Translations under genes and position numbers: made by a program
Shown here: in pieces, positions 22,542 through 31,889 of the stretch
How the letters are laid out: each line of letters begins with the position of its first letter
Numbering within the stretch: position 1 is the first letter of the stretch
The notes under the pieces: model-generated
Databases searched by the model: none
What the model was told of the DNA's origin: nothing
What the model saw: the letters and a program-made list of their open reading frames with translations, nothing else
Assembly: GCA_944328665.1 (NCBI GenBank)
Contig: CALVHS010000029.1
Location: 1-64,000, forward strand
Direction of reading: 5' to 3'
Length of the DNA stretch: 64,000 nt
Source: an uncultured Clostridia bacterium
GTDB lineage: Bacteria; Bacillota; Clostridia; Christensenellales; Borkfalkiaceae

Positions 22542-23365
22542 CCTTCCTCTTTGCCGGCCAGGGCGCGCAGGTGCCCGGCATGGCGGCGGACGTACGGGAT
22601 CTCCCCAAAGTCGGACGGCTGTTTTCCCTCGCCGAGGACATCCGCCCCGGCATCGTGGAAAAGATGCTCTCCGGTACGCAGGAAGAGCTGAACAGGACGC
22701 TGCTCACCCAGCCGACGATGTTTTTGGCAGACCTCGCCTACGCCTATGCGCGGGAAGAAGCGTCGGGCACGCCGGACTGCGCGCTCGGCTTTTCCGTCGG
22801 GGAGGTGCCCGCTCTCTGTTTTGCGGGGGCGCTCTCCGAGGAGGACGCCTTCCGCGCCATCCTTCGGCGCGCGGAACTGATGGAAGCGTATACCGGCCGG
22901 GTCAAAGGCTGCATGATCGCCGTCGTCAAGCTGCCGCGCGAAAGGGTGGAAGCGCTCTGCGACGGGACAGATACGCACCCCGCCAATTATAACGGCGCCC
23001 TGCAGACGGTCGTCGCCTGCAAGGCGGAAGCGGAAGAGGCGTTCTGCGCCAAGGTCAGGGAGGCGGGCGGACGGGCGATGAAGCTGCGCGTTTCCGGCAT
23101 GTTCCACTGCCCCGAACTTGCGCCCGAGGCGGAAGAATTTGAAAAGTTTTTGCGCTCCCTTGCATGGCGGGCGCCCCGCATGGACGTATATGCCAACCTG
23201 ACGGCGGCTCCTTATGCGGGCGACTTTGCCGCGACGCTCGCAAGGCAGATGTGCTCGCCCGTGCGCTTTACCGACAGTATCGCCGCGATGAAGGCGTGCG
23301 GCACGGAAGAATTTATCGAGGTCGGGCCGGGCAAGGTGCTGACGGGGCTCGTTCAGCGCGGCTGA
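22529..23365 (+). CDS. fabD: Malonyl-CoA:ACP transacylase
   Basis: Moves malonyl groups from CoA to ACP, 278 aa. AFLFAGQGAQVPGM at the N-terminus, catalytic serine (Ser89) in GFSVGEVPAL where GHSLGE is more usual, and the VSGMFHCPELAP box carrying the His. The substitution of Leu by Val and Tyr/Ala by Val-Pro around the nucleophile is mild. Start ATG 22529 follows GGAGGGGGTCAA and lies inside the end of fabK, in another frame. Confidence 0.93.
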   Translation: MGRIAFLFAGQGAQVPGMAADVRDLPKVGRLFSLAEDIRPGIVEKMLSGTQEELNRTLLTQPTMFLADLAYAYAREEASGTPDCALGFSVGEVPALCFAGALSEEDAFRAILRRAELMEAYTGRVKGCMIAVVKLPRERVEALCDGTDTHPANYNGALQTVVACKAEAEEAFCAKVREAGGRAMKLRVSGMFHCPELAPEAEEFEKFLRSLAWRAPRMDVYANLTAAPYAGDFAATLARQMCSPVRFTDSIAAMKACGTEEFIEVGPGKVLTGLVQRG

Positions 23366-23379
23366 AAGAGGTTTTTATC

Positions 23380-24120
23380 ATGGCAGAAAAGAGGGTCGCC
23401 CTCATCACGGGGGCGGGCAGGGGGATCGGCGCGGCCATCGCGCTCACCCTCGCCAAAGAAAATACGGACATCGCCGTCGTCGACTACGCCGACGAAAGCG
23501 CCGCGGCGGAAACGCTGGCGGCCCTGCGGGAAGCGGGCGCGGCAGCCCGCTATTACCGGTGCGACGTGTCCGACTTCGCTGCGGCCAAAGAGGTCGTCGA
23601 CGCGATCGCCAAGGATTTCGGCAAGATCGATATCCTCGTCAACAACGCGGGCATCACCGCGGATAAACTGATCTTGCGCATGGAGGAAGAGGACTGGGAC
23701 AAGGTGCTGGCCGTCAACCTCAAAGGGTGCTTCAACATGATCAAACATGTCACCCCGTACATGATGCGCAAGCGCTGCGGCAGGATCGTTTCCGTCAGTT
23801 CGGTCGTGGGGCTGATGGGCAACGCGGGGCAGGCGAATTACGCCGCTTCCAAGGCGGGCATCGTCGGGCTGACCAAGACGGTCGCCAAAGAATTCGGCCC
23901 GCGCAACATCACGGCGAACGCGGTCGCGCCCGGCTTTATCAAGACGGCGATGACCGAAGCGCTGTCCGAAGAGCAAAAGAAGGCGATGTATAAACTCATC
24001 CCGCTCGGCTGCCTCGGAGAAACGCAAGATATTGCCAATGCGGTAAAATTTCTCGTCTCCGACGACGCGCGCTATATCACGGGCGTCGTCTTGAAAGTGG
24101 ACGGGGGCATGTATATTTAA
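23380..24120 (+). CDS. fabG: 3-oxoacyl-ACP reductase
   Basis: NADPH-dependent short-chain dehydrogenase, 246 aa, for the first reduction in fatty acid elongation. Rossmann motif TGAGRGIG, NNAG with ITAD after it, Ser in VSSVVGLMGN, and the YAASK pair (Tyr154, Lys158); the end YITGVVLKVDGGM is family-typical. ATG 23380 follows AAGAGGT. A 137-base gap with no gene separates it from fabF. Confidence 0.95.
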   Translation: MAEKRVALITGAGRGIGAAIALTLAKENTDIAVVDYADESAAAETLAALREAGAAARYYRCDVSDFAAAKEVVDAIAKDFGKIDILVNNAGITADKLILRMEEEDWDKVLAVNLKGCFNMIKHVTPYMMRKRCGRIVSVSSVVGLMGNAGQANYAASKAGIVGLTKTVAKEFGPRNITANAVAPGFIKTAMTEALSEEQKKAMYKLIPLGCLGETQDIANAVKFLVSDDARYITGVVLKVDGGMYI

Positions 24121-24257
24121 AGAACTTCACGCGTTTTTCGGCGGGCGGCAAGCCCGCGGAACGTCGCAATCGCAGGGGCTGCCCGCGCGGGCTCCCCTTC
24201 GGTCACGGCATTTTGTTTTGGACGGCAAAGCAAAGTGCCCGCACCGGGAGGAATCGT

Positions 24258-25487
24258 ATGAATCGAGTCGTGATCACGGGCCTCGGGGCGGTCTCGCCCC
24301 TCGGCAACGACGTAAAGACAACATGGGAGAACATGAAAAAGGGCGTCAACGGCATCGGAGAGGTGACCAAGTTTGACGCGTCCGAGTATAAGTGCCGCCT
24401 TGCGGGCGAGGTGCGCGGCTTTGACCCGACCCTCTATCTTCCGAAAGGGGAGATCCGCAAGACAGACCTGTATACGCAATACGCCGTCGCCGCGGCGGCG
24501 CAGGCGTACGAGGACGGGGGGCTGACGGCGGAAAGCGTCGCGCCCGACCGCTTCGGCGTATATATCGGCTCGGGGATCGGCGGCATCCAGACCCTCGTTT
24601 CCGAGCACTCCAAATTTATCGAAAAGGGCCCCGGCAGGGTCTCGCCCTTTTTCGTTCCGATGATGATCGCAAACATGGCGTCCGGCACGGTCGCCATCCG
24701 CTATAATGCGCAGGGCCCGAATATCGGCATCGTCACCGCCTGCGCCACCTCTACGAACAGCATCGGCGAGGCGTACCGCGCCATCAAGCACGGCTATGCG
24801 GACGTCATGCTGGCGGGCGGCAGCGAGGCGGCGGTCACGCCCCTCTGTTTTGCCGGCTTTATCAGCTGTCAGGCGCTTTCGCCCGCGGAGGACAAAGACC
24901 GCGCCTCCATCCCCTTCGACAAGGAGCGGGGCGGCTTCGTGATGGGGGAAGGCGGCGCCGTCCTCCTGCTCGAAGAATACGGGCACGCTAAGGCGCGCGA
25001 CGCAAAGATCTATGCGGAAGTGGTCGGCTACGGATGCACGAACGACGCCTATCATATGACCGCGCCCAATCCGGAGGCGGTCGCCTCTTCCCGCGCCATC
25101 GAACTGGCGGCGGCGGAGGGGGGCGTCGTCGCGGACGGACGCCTTTATATCAATGCGCACGGCACGGGCACGCCGCTCAACGACAAGACGGAGACGTGCG
25201 CCGTCAAGCGCGCTTTCGGGCAGGACGCCTATAAGCTGCACATCTCTTCGACCAAGTCGATGACGGGGCATATGCTGGGGGCGGCGGGCGGCATCGAGGC
25301 GATCGCCTCCGTGCTGGCGCTCGGCGAAGGGGTCATCCCGCCCACCATCAATTACAGGGTCAAGGACGAGGACTGCGACCTCGACGTTACTCCCAACGAA
25401 GCGGTCGGGGCAGACCTCGCTTTCGCCCTGTCCGTCTCGCTCGGGTTTGGCGGGCACAACGGCTGCCTCGCCTTCAAAAAGATATAA
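24258..25487 (+). CDS. fabF: Beta-ketoacyl-ACP synthase II
   Basis: Elongating condensing enzyme, 409 aa. The Cys-His-His triad is Cys162 in TACATSTNSIGEA, His in NAHGTGTPLND and His in KSMTGHMLGAAGG. MNRVVITGLGAVSPLG is the standard N-terminus; ATG 24258 follows GGGAGGAATCGT. Confidence 0.95.
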   Translation: MNRVVITGLGAVSPLGNDVKTTWENMKKGVNGIGEVTKFDASEYKCRLAGEVRGFDPTLYLPKGEIRKTDLYTQYAVAAAAQAYEDGGLTAESVAPDRFGVYIGSGIGGIQTLVSEHSKFIEKGPGRVSPFFVPMMIANMASGTVAIRYNAQGPNIGIVTACATSTNSIGEAYRAIKHGYADVMLAGGSEAAVTPLCFAGFISCQALSPAEDKDRASIPFDKERGGFVMGEGGAVLLLEEYGHAKARDAKIYAEVVGYGCTNDAYHMTAPNPEAVASSRAIELAAAEGGVVADGRLYINAHGTGTPLNDKTETCAVKRAFGQDAYKLHISSTKSMTGHMLGAAGGIEAIASVLALGEGVIPPTINYRVKDEDCDLDVTPNEAVGADLAFALSVSLGFGGHNGCLAFKKI

Positions 25488-25547
25488 AAGGGAAAAGCGC
25501 CGTCCGACAGAGGAGGGCGCGCGCTCTTTTGCACGGAGACAGAGATC

Positions 25548-25994
<447 letters not shown>

Positions 25995-26006
25995 GGGGCG
26001 AAGGAG

Positions 26007-27356
26007 ATGTTCAGTAAGATCCTGATCGCAAACCGCGGCGAGATCGCCGTGCGCATCATCCGCGCCTGCAACGAAATGGGCATCCGTACCGTCGCCGTGT
26101 ATTCGGAGGCGGACGCGGAGGCGCTGCACGTCAGCCTGGCGGACGAAAGTTATTGCATCGGCCCCGCCCTTCTCAAGGACAGCTACCTCAACATGACGGC
26201 GATCATCGACGTCGCCATCGCGACCGGCTGCCAGGCGATCCATCCCGGCTACGGGCTGTTGAGCGAAAATCCGCGCTTTGCGCAGCTGTGCGAAAAGTGC
26301 GGCATCAAATTTATCGGGCCGCATTGGTCGGTCATCGCCAAGATGGGGGACAAAGACGAAGCGCGCCGCACCATGAAGGGCGCGGGCGTGCCCGTCGTGC
26401 CCGGGCTGGACGAGATCGGCGACATCGCCGAGGCGAAGGCGTTCGCCGCCGCGATCGGGTATCCCGTCATCGTCAAGGCGAGCGCGGGCGGCGGCGGCAA
26501 GGGCATCCGCATCGTGCGGAAGGAAGAGGATTTTGAAAACGCGGTGCGCGCCGCTTCGGCGGAGGCGCAGAGCGCTTTCGGCAACGGAAAATGCTATCTC
26601 GAAAAGTATTTGACGGACGTCAAGCATGTGGAGATGCAGATCGTTGCCGACGAGGCGGGCAACGTCGTCTGTTTGGGCGAGCGCGACTGCTCCATGCAGC
26701 GGCGCAACCAAAAGCTCATCGAAGAGAGCCCCTGCGTCCTCCTGACGCCGGAGGTGCGCAAGGAGATGGCGGACGCGGCGGTGCTTGCCGCCAGGACGGT
26801 GGGGTATACCAACCTCGGCACCGTCGAATTTCTTTTGGACAAAGATAAAAAGTTCTATTTCATGGAGATGAACACCCGTCTGCAGGTCGAGCATCCCGTC
26901 ACCGAATACGTCACGGGCATCGACGTCGTCAAATGGCAGATCCGCATCGCGGCGGGCATCGAGTTCATTTATAAGCAGGAAGATATCCGCCTGCGCGGCT
27001 GCGCCATCGAATGCCGCATCAATTCGGAGGACGCGCGCATGAATTTCCGGCCCAGCTGCGGCAGGATCTCCCTCCTGCATATCCCGGGCGGGCCGTGGGT
27101 GCGCTTCGATACGGCGATCTATCAGGATTACACGATCCCGCCCTATTACGACAGCATGATCGGCAAGCTGATCGTGTACGCGCGGGACAGGACGGAAGCC
27201 ATCCGCAAGATGCAGGCGGCGCTGGCAGAGCTGGTCATCGAGGGAGTGCAGACAAACGCGGAGCTGTCCAGCGATATCCTCGCCAGTGACGCGTTCAAGA
27301 ACGGCAGCTACTGCACCAATTTTTTGGACGCTTTTTTGAAAGAGTACGTTAAATGA
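26007..27356 (+). CDS. accC: Biotin carboxylase of acetyl-CoA carboxylase
   Basis: ATP-grasp enzyme that carboxylates biotin on AccB, 449 aa, the usual length. ILIANRGEIAVRIIRACNE, the ATP loop SAGGGGKGIR, ERDCSMQRRNQKLIEE and EMNTRLQVEHPVTE are intact. It forms the acetyl-CoA carboxylase complex with AccB, AccA and AccD, all in this operon, making malonyl-CoA for FabD. Confidence 0.96.
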   Translation: MFSKILIANRGEIAVRIIRACNEMGIRTVAVYSEADAEALHVSLADESYCIGPALLKDSYLNMTAIIDVAIATGCQAIHPGYGLLSENPRFAQLCEKCGIKFIGPHWSVIAKMGDKDEARRTMKGAGVPVVPGLDEIGDIAEAKAFAAAIGYPVIVKASAGGGGKGIRIVRKEEDFENAVRAASAEAQSAFGNGKCYLEKYLTDVKHVEMQIVADEAGNVVCLGERDCSMQRRNQKLIEESPCVLLTPEVRKEMADAAVLAARTVGYTNLGTVEFLLDKDKKFYFMEMNTRLQVEHPVTEYVTGIDVVKWQIRIAAGIEFIYKQEDIRLRGCAIECRINSEDARMNFRPSCGRISLLHIPGGPWVRFDTAIYQDYTIPPYYDSMIGKLIVYARDRTEAIRKMQAALAELVIEGVQTNAELSSDILASDAFKNGSYCTNFLDAFLKEYVK

Positions 27357-27402
27357 CCGCACCGCCGCGGGGCGGCGCGCGTAGGACAGGGGTGATACGC
27401 TT

Positions 27403-28290
27403 TTGAAATTCGATTTTAAGAAATTTTTCTTCCGCAAGCCGAAAAACGAACTGGAAGGCTCGGAAAATCAGGCGCCCGCCGCCGAGGGGCCGCCGCAGGA
27501 GGCGGCGATCCCCGAAAAACTCGCCGAAAAGTGCGAAGGCTGCGGGCAGATCGTCCTCGCGGACGAGGTGGCAGCCAACTTCGGCGTCTGTCCCAAGTGC
27601 GGGCACTGCCGCAAGATCGATGCGCGCGCGCGCATCCGGCTTTGCTTCGATTCGTTTGAGGAGCTGTTCGCCGAGGAGGCGTCCGGCAACGTGCTCGACT
27701 TCCCCGGATACAGCGAAAAACTCGCTTCCTTGCGAGAAAAGACGGGGGAAACGGACGCCGTCGTCACGGGCACGGGCGTCTGCGGCGGCATCGAAGCTGC
27801 CGTCTTTTCCATGGAATACCGCTTTATGATGGGCAGCATGGGGCACGCCGTGGGCGAAAAGATCGCCAAACTTTTCGAATATGCCACCGAAAAGGGGCTG
27901 CCCGTGGTCGGATTCGTGCTCAGCGGCGGAGCGCGCATGCAGGAGGGCATCATCTCCCTCATGCAGATGGCAAAGACGTCCGCCGCCGTCGCCAAACACG
28001 GCGAGGCGGGGCTGTTGTATATTTCCGTGCTCACCGACCCCACGACGGGCGGCGTTTCGGCGTCGTTCGCCTTCGAGGCAGACATCATCATGGCGGAAAA
28101 GGGGGCGCTCATCGGCTTTGCGGGGCCGCGCGTCATCGAACAGACCATCCGCCAGAAGCTGCCGGAAGGGTTCCAGCGGGCGGAATTCCTCGAAGAAAAG
28201 GGCTTTGCCGACCTCATCGTCGAGCGCAAAGAGATGAAGGAAAAGCTCTGCGCCCTTTTGCGGCTGCACTGCGGGGAGGCGATCGCATGA
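27403..28290 (+). CDS. accD: Acetyl-CoA carboxylase carboxyltransferase, beta subunit
   Basis: 295 aa. An N-terminal zinc ribbon (Cys44-x2-Cys47 and Cys63-x2-Cys66, in CEGCGQIV and CPKCGHC) is followed by the crotonase-fold carboxyltransferase, with GGARMQEGIISLMQMAKT and GFAGPRVIEQTI. The start is TTG 27403 (KFDFKKFFF follows), preceded by AGGGGTGATACG; no ATG fits. Its end overlaps accA by 4 bases (ATGA), coupling the two subunits 1:1. Confidence 0.94.
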   Translation: MKFDFKKFFFRKPKNELEGSENQAPAAEGPPQEAAIPEKLAEKCEGCGQIVLADEVAANFGVCPKCGHCRKIDARARIRLCFDSFEELFAEEASGNVLDFPGYSEKLASLREKTGETDAVVTGTGVCGGIEAAVFSMEYRFMMGSMGHAVGEKIAKLFEYATEKGLPVVGFVLSGGARMQEGIISLMQMAKTSAAVAKHGEAGLLYISVLTDPTTGGVSASFAFEADIIMAEKGALIGFAGPRVIEQTIRQKLPEGFQRAEFLEEKGFADLIVERKEMKEKLCALLRLHCGEAIA

Positions 28291-29051
28291 ACGCATATGA
28301 CATCGTGCTGAAAAGCAGGGAAAAGGGCAGGCCCACCGCGCTCACCTATATCTCCCGCATCGTCGACGGCTTTATCGAACTGCACGGAGACAGGCGCTTT
28401 GCCGACGACTGCGCGGTCGTGGGCGGCGTCGGCGCCGTGGAAGGGATGCCCGTCACCGTCATCGGCATCGAAAAAGGGGAAGACACCAACGACAAGATCG
28501 CCCATCATTTCGGCTGCGCCCATCCCGAAGGGTACCGCAAGGCGGTGCGGCTGATGAAGCAGGCGGAAAAATTTCATCGCCCCGTGCTCTGTTTTGTGGA
28601 CACGTCGGGCGCATATTGCGGCATCGGCGCAGAGGAGCGCGGGCAGAGCGAGGCGATCGCCATGAGCATTTTGGAGATGCTCCGCTTAAAGACGCCCACC
28701 CTCTCGCTCATCATCGGCGAGGGCGGCTCGGGCGGGGCGCTCGGGCTTTCCGCCGCGGACGAAGTATGGATCACCGAGACATCCACCTATTCCGTGATCT
28801 CCCCCGAAGGCTGCGCCTCCATCCTCTGGAAGGACAGCTCGCGCGTGGCGGAAGCGTCCGAATGCCTGAAAATGACGGCGAACGACCTCGCCGCCTTGGG
28901 CGCGGTGGAGCGCGTGATCCCCGAGGACGGCTTTTCGGACGCGTTTTTCGAGGGGCTGAAGGCGGATATCGCCGCGGCGTTCGGCAAGCTGAAAGGGCTC
29001 CCCGTACAGACGTTGGTGGAAAACAGATACCGCCGTTACCGCAAATTTTAG
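28287..29051 (+). CDS. accA: Acetyl-CoA carboxylase carboxyltransferase, alpha subunit
   Basis: 254 aa, the short Gram-positive form. RPTALTYISRIVDGFIELHGDR at the start, FCHPEG-like GCAHPEGYRKAVRLM, GAYCGIGAEERGQSEAIA and GEGGSGGALGLSAAD form the acyl-CoA site; SVISPEGCASILW is diagnostic. It partners AccD in malonyl-CoA formation. Confidence 0.95.
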   Translation: MNAYDIVLKSREKGRPTALTYISRIVDGFIELHGDRRFADDCAVVGGVGAVEGMPVTVIGIEKGEDTNDKIAHHFGCAHPEGYRKAVRLMKQAEKFHRPVLCFVDTSGAYCGIGAEERGQSEAIAMSILEMLRLKTPTLSLIIGEGGSGGALGLSAADEVWITETSTYSVISPEGCASILWKDSSRVAEASECLKMTANDLAALGAVERVIPEDGFSDAFFEGLKADIAAAFGKLKGLPVQTLVENRYRRYRKF

Positions 29052-29073
29052 AAGAGACCAAAGGAGAAAAAAG

Positions 29074-29886
29074 ATGATCGCGATCGTGACCGACTCTTCC
29101 GTCGGATATTCTGCGGCGGAGATCGCAGACAGGGGCATCGTCAGCGTCGTGCCGCTCAATTACAGCATCGGCGGGAAAAATTTCGAGGAGCAGGCGGCGG
29201 ATAAGAACGGCGCCTTTCTCCCCTCTATGCGCGGCGTGCCCTGCAAGACGGCGCAGCCCGCCCTCGACCATTTTTTGCAGGCGTTTTCTTCCCTCACGGC
29301 GAAGGGCTGCGAGGTCATTTGCATCGTTTTGAGCTCCTCCCTTTCGGGGACGTATTCCTCGGCAAAGTTTGCGGCGGCGCAGACGGGGGGCAGGATCGCC
29401 GTCATCGATTCGCGCACCATCGGCGCGGGGATGCATCTTTTGGTGGACGAGGCGGTCAACCTCGTCAAAGCGGGCGTCCCGTTCGAGCGCGCCGTGGAGA
29501 TGCTCGAGGCGCTGAAAAACAAGATCGGCATCGTCTTTACGGTGGAGACGCTGGATAATCTCGTCGCGGGCGGCAGGCTGAACACGACAAAGGCAAAGGC
29601 GACCCTCAACAACCGCCCCGTGTTTGACCTGCATGCCAAGATCTTTTTCAAGAGCAACGCGCGCGGCGCGCGCGAGCGGCTGGAAGAGATGCTCGCCGAG
29701 ATCCCTGCCAACGCGCGGCGCATGTTCGTCTGCCGCTGCGGAGAGGGGACGGACGTGACCGCGCTGACGGAACTTTTGAAGGCGCACCATCCCAATGTGT
29801 ACATCCACCAGCGGGTGCTCGGGCCCGTCCTCAGCATCCATGTGGGGGAGGGCGCGTTCGGCGTCGCCTATGTGATAAAAAATTAG
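29074..29886 (+). CDS. DegV family fatty acid-binding protein (FakB-like)
   Basis: 270 aa, cytoplasmic. DegV fold: IAIVTDSS at the N-terminus, CIVLSSSLSGTYSSA in the middle, VIDSRTIGAG and KIGIVFTVETLDNLVAGGRLN, all family marks that line a buried fatty-acid site. In Bacillota, FakB proteins present exogenous fatty acids to the kinase FakA for incorporation into phospholipid. Co-transcription behind accA with a 22-base gap fits a lipid role, for instance handling end products or sensing acyl chains. FakA itself is not here. Confidence 0.9.
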   Translation: MIAIVTDSSVGYSAAEIADRGIVSVVPLNYSIGGKNFEEQAADKNGAFLPSMRGVPCKTAQPALDHFLQAFSSLTAKGCEVICIVLSSSLSGTYSSAKFAAAQTGGRIAVIDSRTIGAGMHLLVDEAVNLVKAGVPFERAVEMLEALKNKIGIVFTVETLDNLVAGGRLNTTKAKATLNNRPVFDLHAKIFFKSNARGARERLEEMLAEIPANARRMFVCRCGEGTDVTALTELLKAHHPNVYIHQRVLGPVLSIHVGEGAFGVAYVIKN

Positions 29887-29936
29887 CGGCGGGGCGCGGC
29901 ACGCGCGCCCCGTCCGAACGGGACGATATTGAAAAA

Positions 29937-29973
29937 GAGGGGAGGCTCGCGCAACTTGCGCGAGCCTCCCCTC
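29937..29973. terminator. Long bidirectional terminator
   Basis: GAGGGGAGGCTCGCGC (29937-29952), loop AACTT, GCGCGAGCCTCCCCTC (29958-29973). AAAAA on the left gives the U tract for the minus-strand flavodiiron gene; the plus-strand side lacks one but the stem is very stable. Confidence 0.78.
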
Positions 29974-30016
29974 TCCGTGCAGACGGTATCTTGCTCTTCC
30001 CGCCGGGCGGAAAGGC

Positions 30017-31189
30017 TCATTCTCCCTTGAGGGCGGCGGTCACGTCTGCCGTAATGGCGGCAAGCTGCTCCGCGTCGGGCTTGTAAGAAAGTTTGATCGC
30101 CGGCAGCAGCGGTTCGCATTTGGGGCTTTTGAGCGCTTCGAACACCTGGTCGGGGGACTGCCCGCCCCAGCCGTACGAGCCGAAAGCGATAAACTTTTTC
30201 TTGTTGCCGTTCAATCCCTTAAAATAGGTGAGGAAGGAGGCGACGGAGGGCATCATGTTGTTGTTGAGGGTGGGGGAGCCGACGGCGATATACTTCGCCG
30301 TCATCGCGTCCGCGACGATGTCCGAATTGTGGCAGAAGTGCAGGTCGTACAGGCGGGGCTTCAGGCCGCAGGCGAGGAAAGCCTCTTCGACGGCGTGCGC
30401 CATCGCCTCGGTGGAGTGCCACATCGTGTCGTATACGACGATCGCCGTATCGTCGTATGTGCCCGCCGCCCACGATCTGTAGAGCGAGAGGATCTCGGGG
30501 ATGTGTTCCGTCCAGCAGACGCCGTGGCTGGGCAGGATCTTGTCGATGGCGAGACCTTCGAGGGCGGAGAGCGCCTTGCCCGTCTGCATCCCGTACGGCT
30601 GCACGATGTTCGCGTAATATTTGCGCGCCTGGATGTACGCTTCGGGCAGGTCGCATTCGCTGTCGAGGCGCTCGTCCGAGGCGTAATGTTGGCCGAAGGC
30701 GTCGTTGGAAAAGAGGATGTTGCCGGGCGTCATCAGCGTGACCATGTTGTCCGGCCAATGCACCATCGGCGTGGGCACAAAAGTCAGCGTGCGTTTGCCG
30801 ATGGACAGGGTCTCTCCCGCCTTCACCCCGATGTAACCGAGGTCGCCGTAATAGGCGGCAAGGTCTTTGACGCCCGCGCCCGCCGCGGCGTAGATCTTCG
30901 CGTTTGCGGCGATGCCTTTGATGAAGGGCAGGGCGCCGCTGTGGTCGGGCTCGGCGTGGTTGGAGACGATGACGTCGATCTTGGCGGGATCGATGACGGA
31001 GGCGATGCGCGAAAGCATCTCTTCTTTGAACGGTTCTTTGACGGTGTCGATGAGCGTCACCTTTTCGTCGAGGACGAGATAGGCGTTGTACGAAGAGCCC
31101 TTTTCCGTCTCATAGCCGTGAAAATTGCGTAAATTCCAGTCGATGGCGCCTACCCAATAGACGCCCTCTGCGATGCGGGTTGCTTTCAT
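30017..31189 (-). CDS. Flavodiiron protein (FprA-type)
   Basis: Soluble oxygen or nitric oxide reductase of strict anaerobes, 390 aa. The N-terminal metallo-beta-lactamase-like domain has the diiron ligand motif NHAEPDHSG and later LFSNDAFGQHYASDE. The C-terminal flavodoxin domain has YDTMWHSTEAMA for FMN phosphate and GSPTLNNNMMP. Start ATG 31189 lies 11 bases after AAGGAG. A single-gene transcript. It implies a lifestyle with occasional O2 exposure; the electron donor, usually rubredoxin, is not adjacent. Confidence 0.93.
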   Translation of the reverse strand: MKATRIAEGVYWVGAIDWNLRNFHGYETEKGSSYNAYLVLDEKVTLIDTVKEPFKEEMLSRIASVIDPAKIDVIVSNHAEPDHSGALPFIKGIAANAKIYAAAGAGVKDLAAYYGDLGYIGVKAGETLSIGKRTLTFVPTPMVHWPDNMVTLMTPGNILFSNDAFGQHYASDERLDSECDLPEAYIQARKYYANIVQPYGMQTGKALSALEGLAIDKILPSHGVCWTEHIPEILSLYRSWAAGTYDDTAIVVYDTMWHSTEAMAHAVEEAFLACGLKPRLYDLHFCHNSDIVADAMTAKYIAVGSPTLNNNMMPSVASFLTYFKGLNGNKKKFIAFGSYGWGGQSPDQVFEALKSPKCEPLLPAIKLSYKPDAEQLAAITADVTAALKGE

Positions 31190-31240
31190 GGATTGCGTTT
31201 CTCCTTGTGCGGGGGTGCCGCGGTTGCTTATTTTTATCCT

Positions 31241-31269
31241 ATTATACAACGAAAGGGCGCGCCGCGCAA
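31241..31269 (-). promoter_or_regulatory. Promoter of the flavodiiron gene
   Basis: Minus-strand TTGCGC (31264-31269), 17 bases, TATAAT (31241-31246). Confidence 0.65.
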
Positions 31270-31370
31270 GGGATTTTTGCGCCCCGCGGGGAAAAGGTGC
31301 CCTTTTCGGCGGGGTATTCTTCTTTATTGCGCACAAAAGCAAGAAAATCGGCTTTTTCCGTCAAAAACGA

Positions 31371-31399
31371 TTGACAAGGCAAAAAGTTTATGATAGACT
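31371..31399 (+). promoter_or_regulatory. Promoter of the rpmG-secE-nusG-rplKA block
   Basis: TTGACA (31371-31376), 17-base spacer, TAGACT (31394-31399). Transcription would start near 31406. Confidence 0.75.
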
Positions 31400-31406
31400 C
31401 TAAGAA

Positions 31407-31433
31407 CACACCGCCCGAGGGTGTGATTTTTTT
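31407..31433 (+). terminator. Terminator-like hairpin at the 5-prime end of the rpmG transcript
   Basis: CACACC (31407-31412), loop, GGTGTG (31420-31425), then A and seven Ts (31427-31433). It lies at the very start of the mRNA, where it may protect the 5-prime end; a role in termination or slippage is less certain. Confidence 0.45.
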
Positions 31434-31452
31434 GCACGGAGTTTTTAGGAAA

Positions 31453-31614
31453 ATGGCTGCCATAAACAGAACCAAGATCACATTCGAATGCACCGAATGC
31501 AAACACAGAAACTACGACAATATGAAAAATAAAAAGAACGACCCGGAGAGACTGCAGCTTAAAAAGTATTGTCCTTTCTGCAAAAAGCATACCGTCCATA
31601 AGGAATCCAAATAA
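31453..31614 (+). CDS. rpmG: 50S ribosomal protein L33
   Basis: 53 aa zinc-binding form: two Cys pairs (CTECKHRN and YCPFCKKH). Start ATG 31453 ([10 protein letters not shown]) after TTAGGAAA. It precedes secE as in other Bacillota. Confidence 0.94.
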   Translation: MAAINRTKITFECTECKHRNYDNMKNKKNDPERLQLKKYCPFCKKHTVHKESK

Positions 31615-31651
31615 GGATCCTGCGGCAGCACGTATTTTGTAAGGAGACGAT

Positions 31652-31879
31652 ATGAAAGCGAAAACAGCAGCGAAAAAGCCCAATATTTTCGTGCGCATGG
31701 GCAGAAAGATCAAGGAAGTCTTTTCCGAACTGAAAAAGGTCACGTGGCCTTCGTTCGGCAAGGTCGTCAAATCGACGGGCGTGGTCATCACCGTCGTCGT
31801 GATCTTTCTCGTCGTATTCACCGCCATCAATTTCGGGCTCAGCTCCCTTCTCGAACTGATCACCGGCATCGGCGGCTGA
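31652..31879 (+). CDS. secE: Preprotein translocase subunit SecE
   Basis: 75 aa, single-span type. Cytoplasmic amphipathic region with the conserved ELKKVTWPSF, then one membrane helix (VVITVVVIFLVVFTAINF). Part of the SecYEG channel; secY lies 13 kb downstream. ATG 31652 follows AAGGAGACGAT. Confidence 0.95.
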   Translation: MKAKTAAKKPNIFVRMGRKIKEVFSELKKVTWPSFGKVVKSTGVVITVVVIFLVVFTAINFGLSSLLELITGIGG

Positions 31880-31889
31880 GGGCAGGGGT

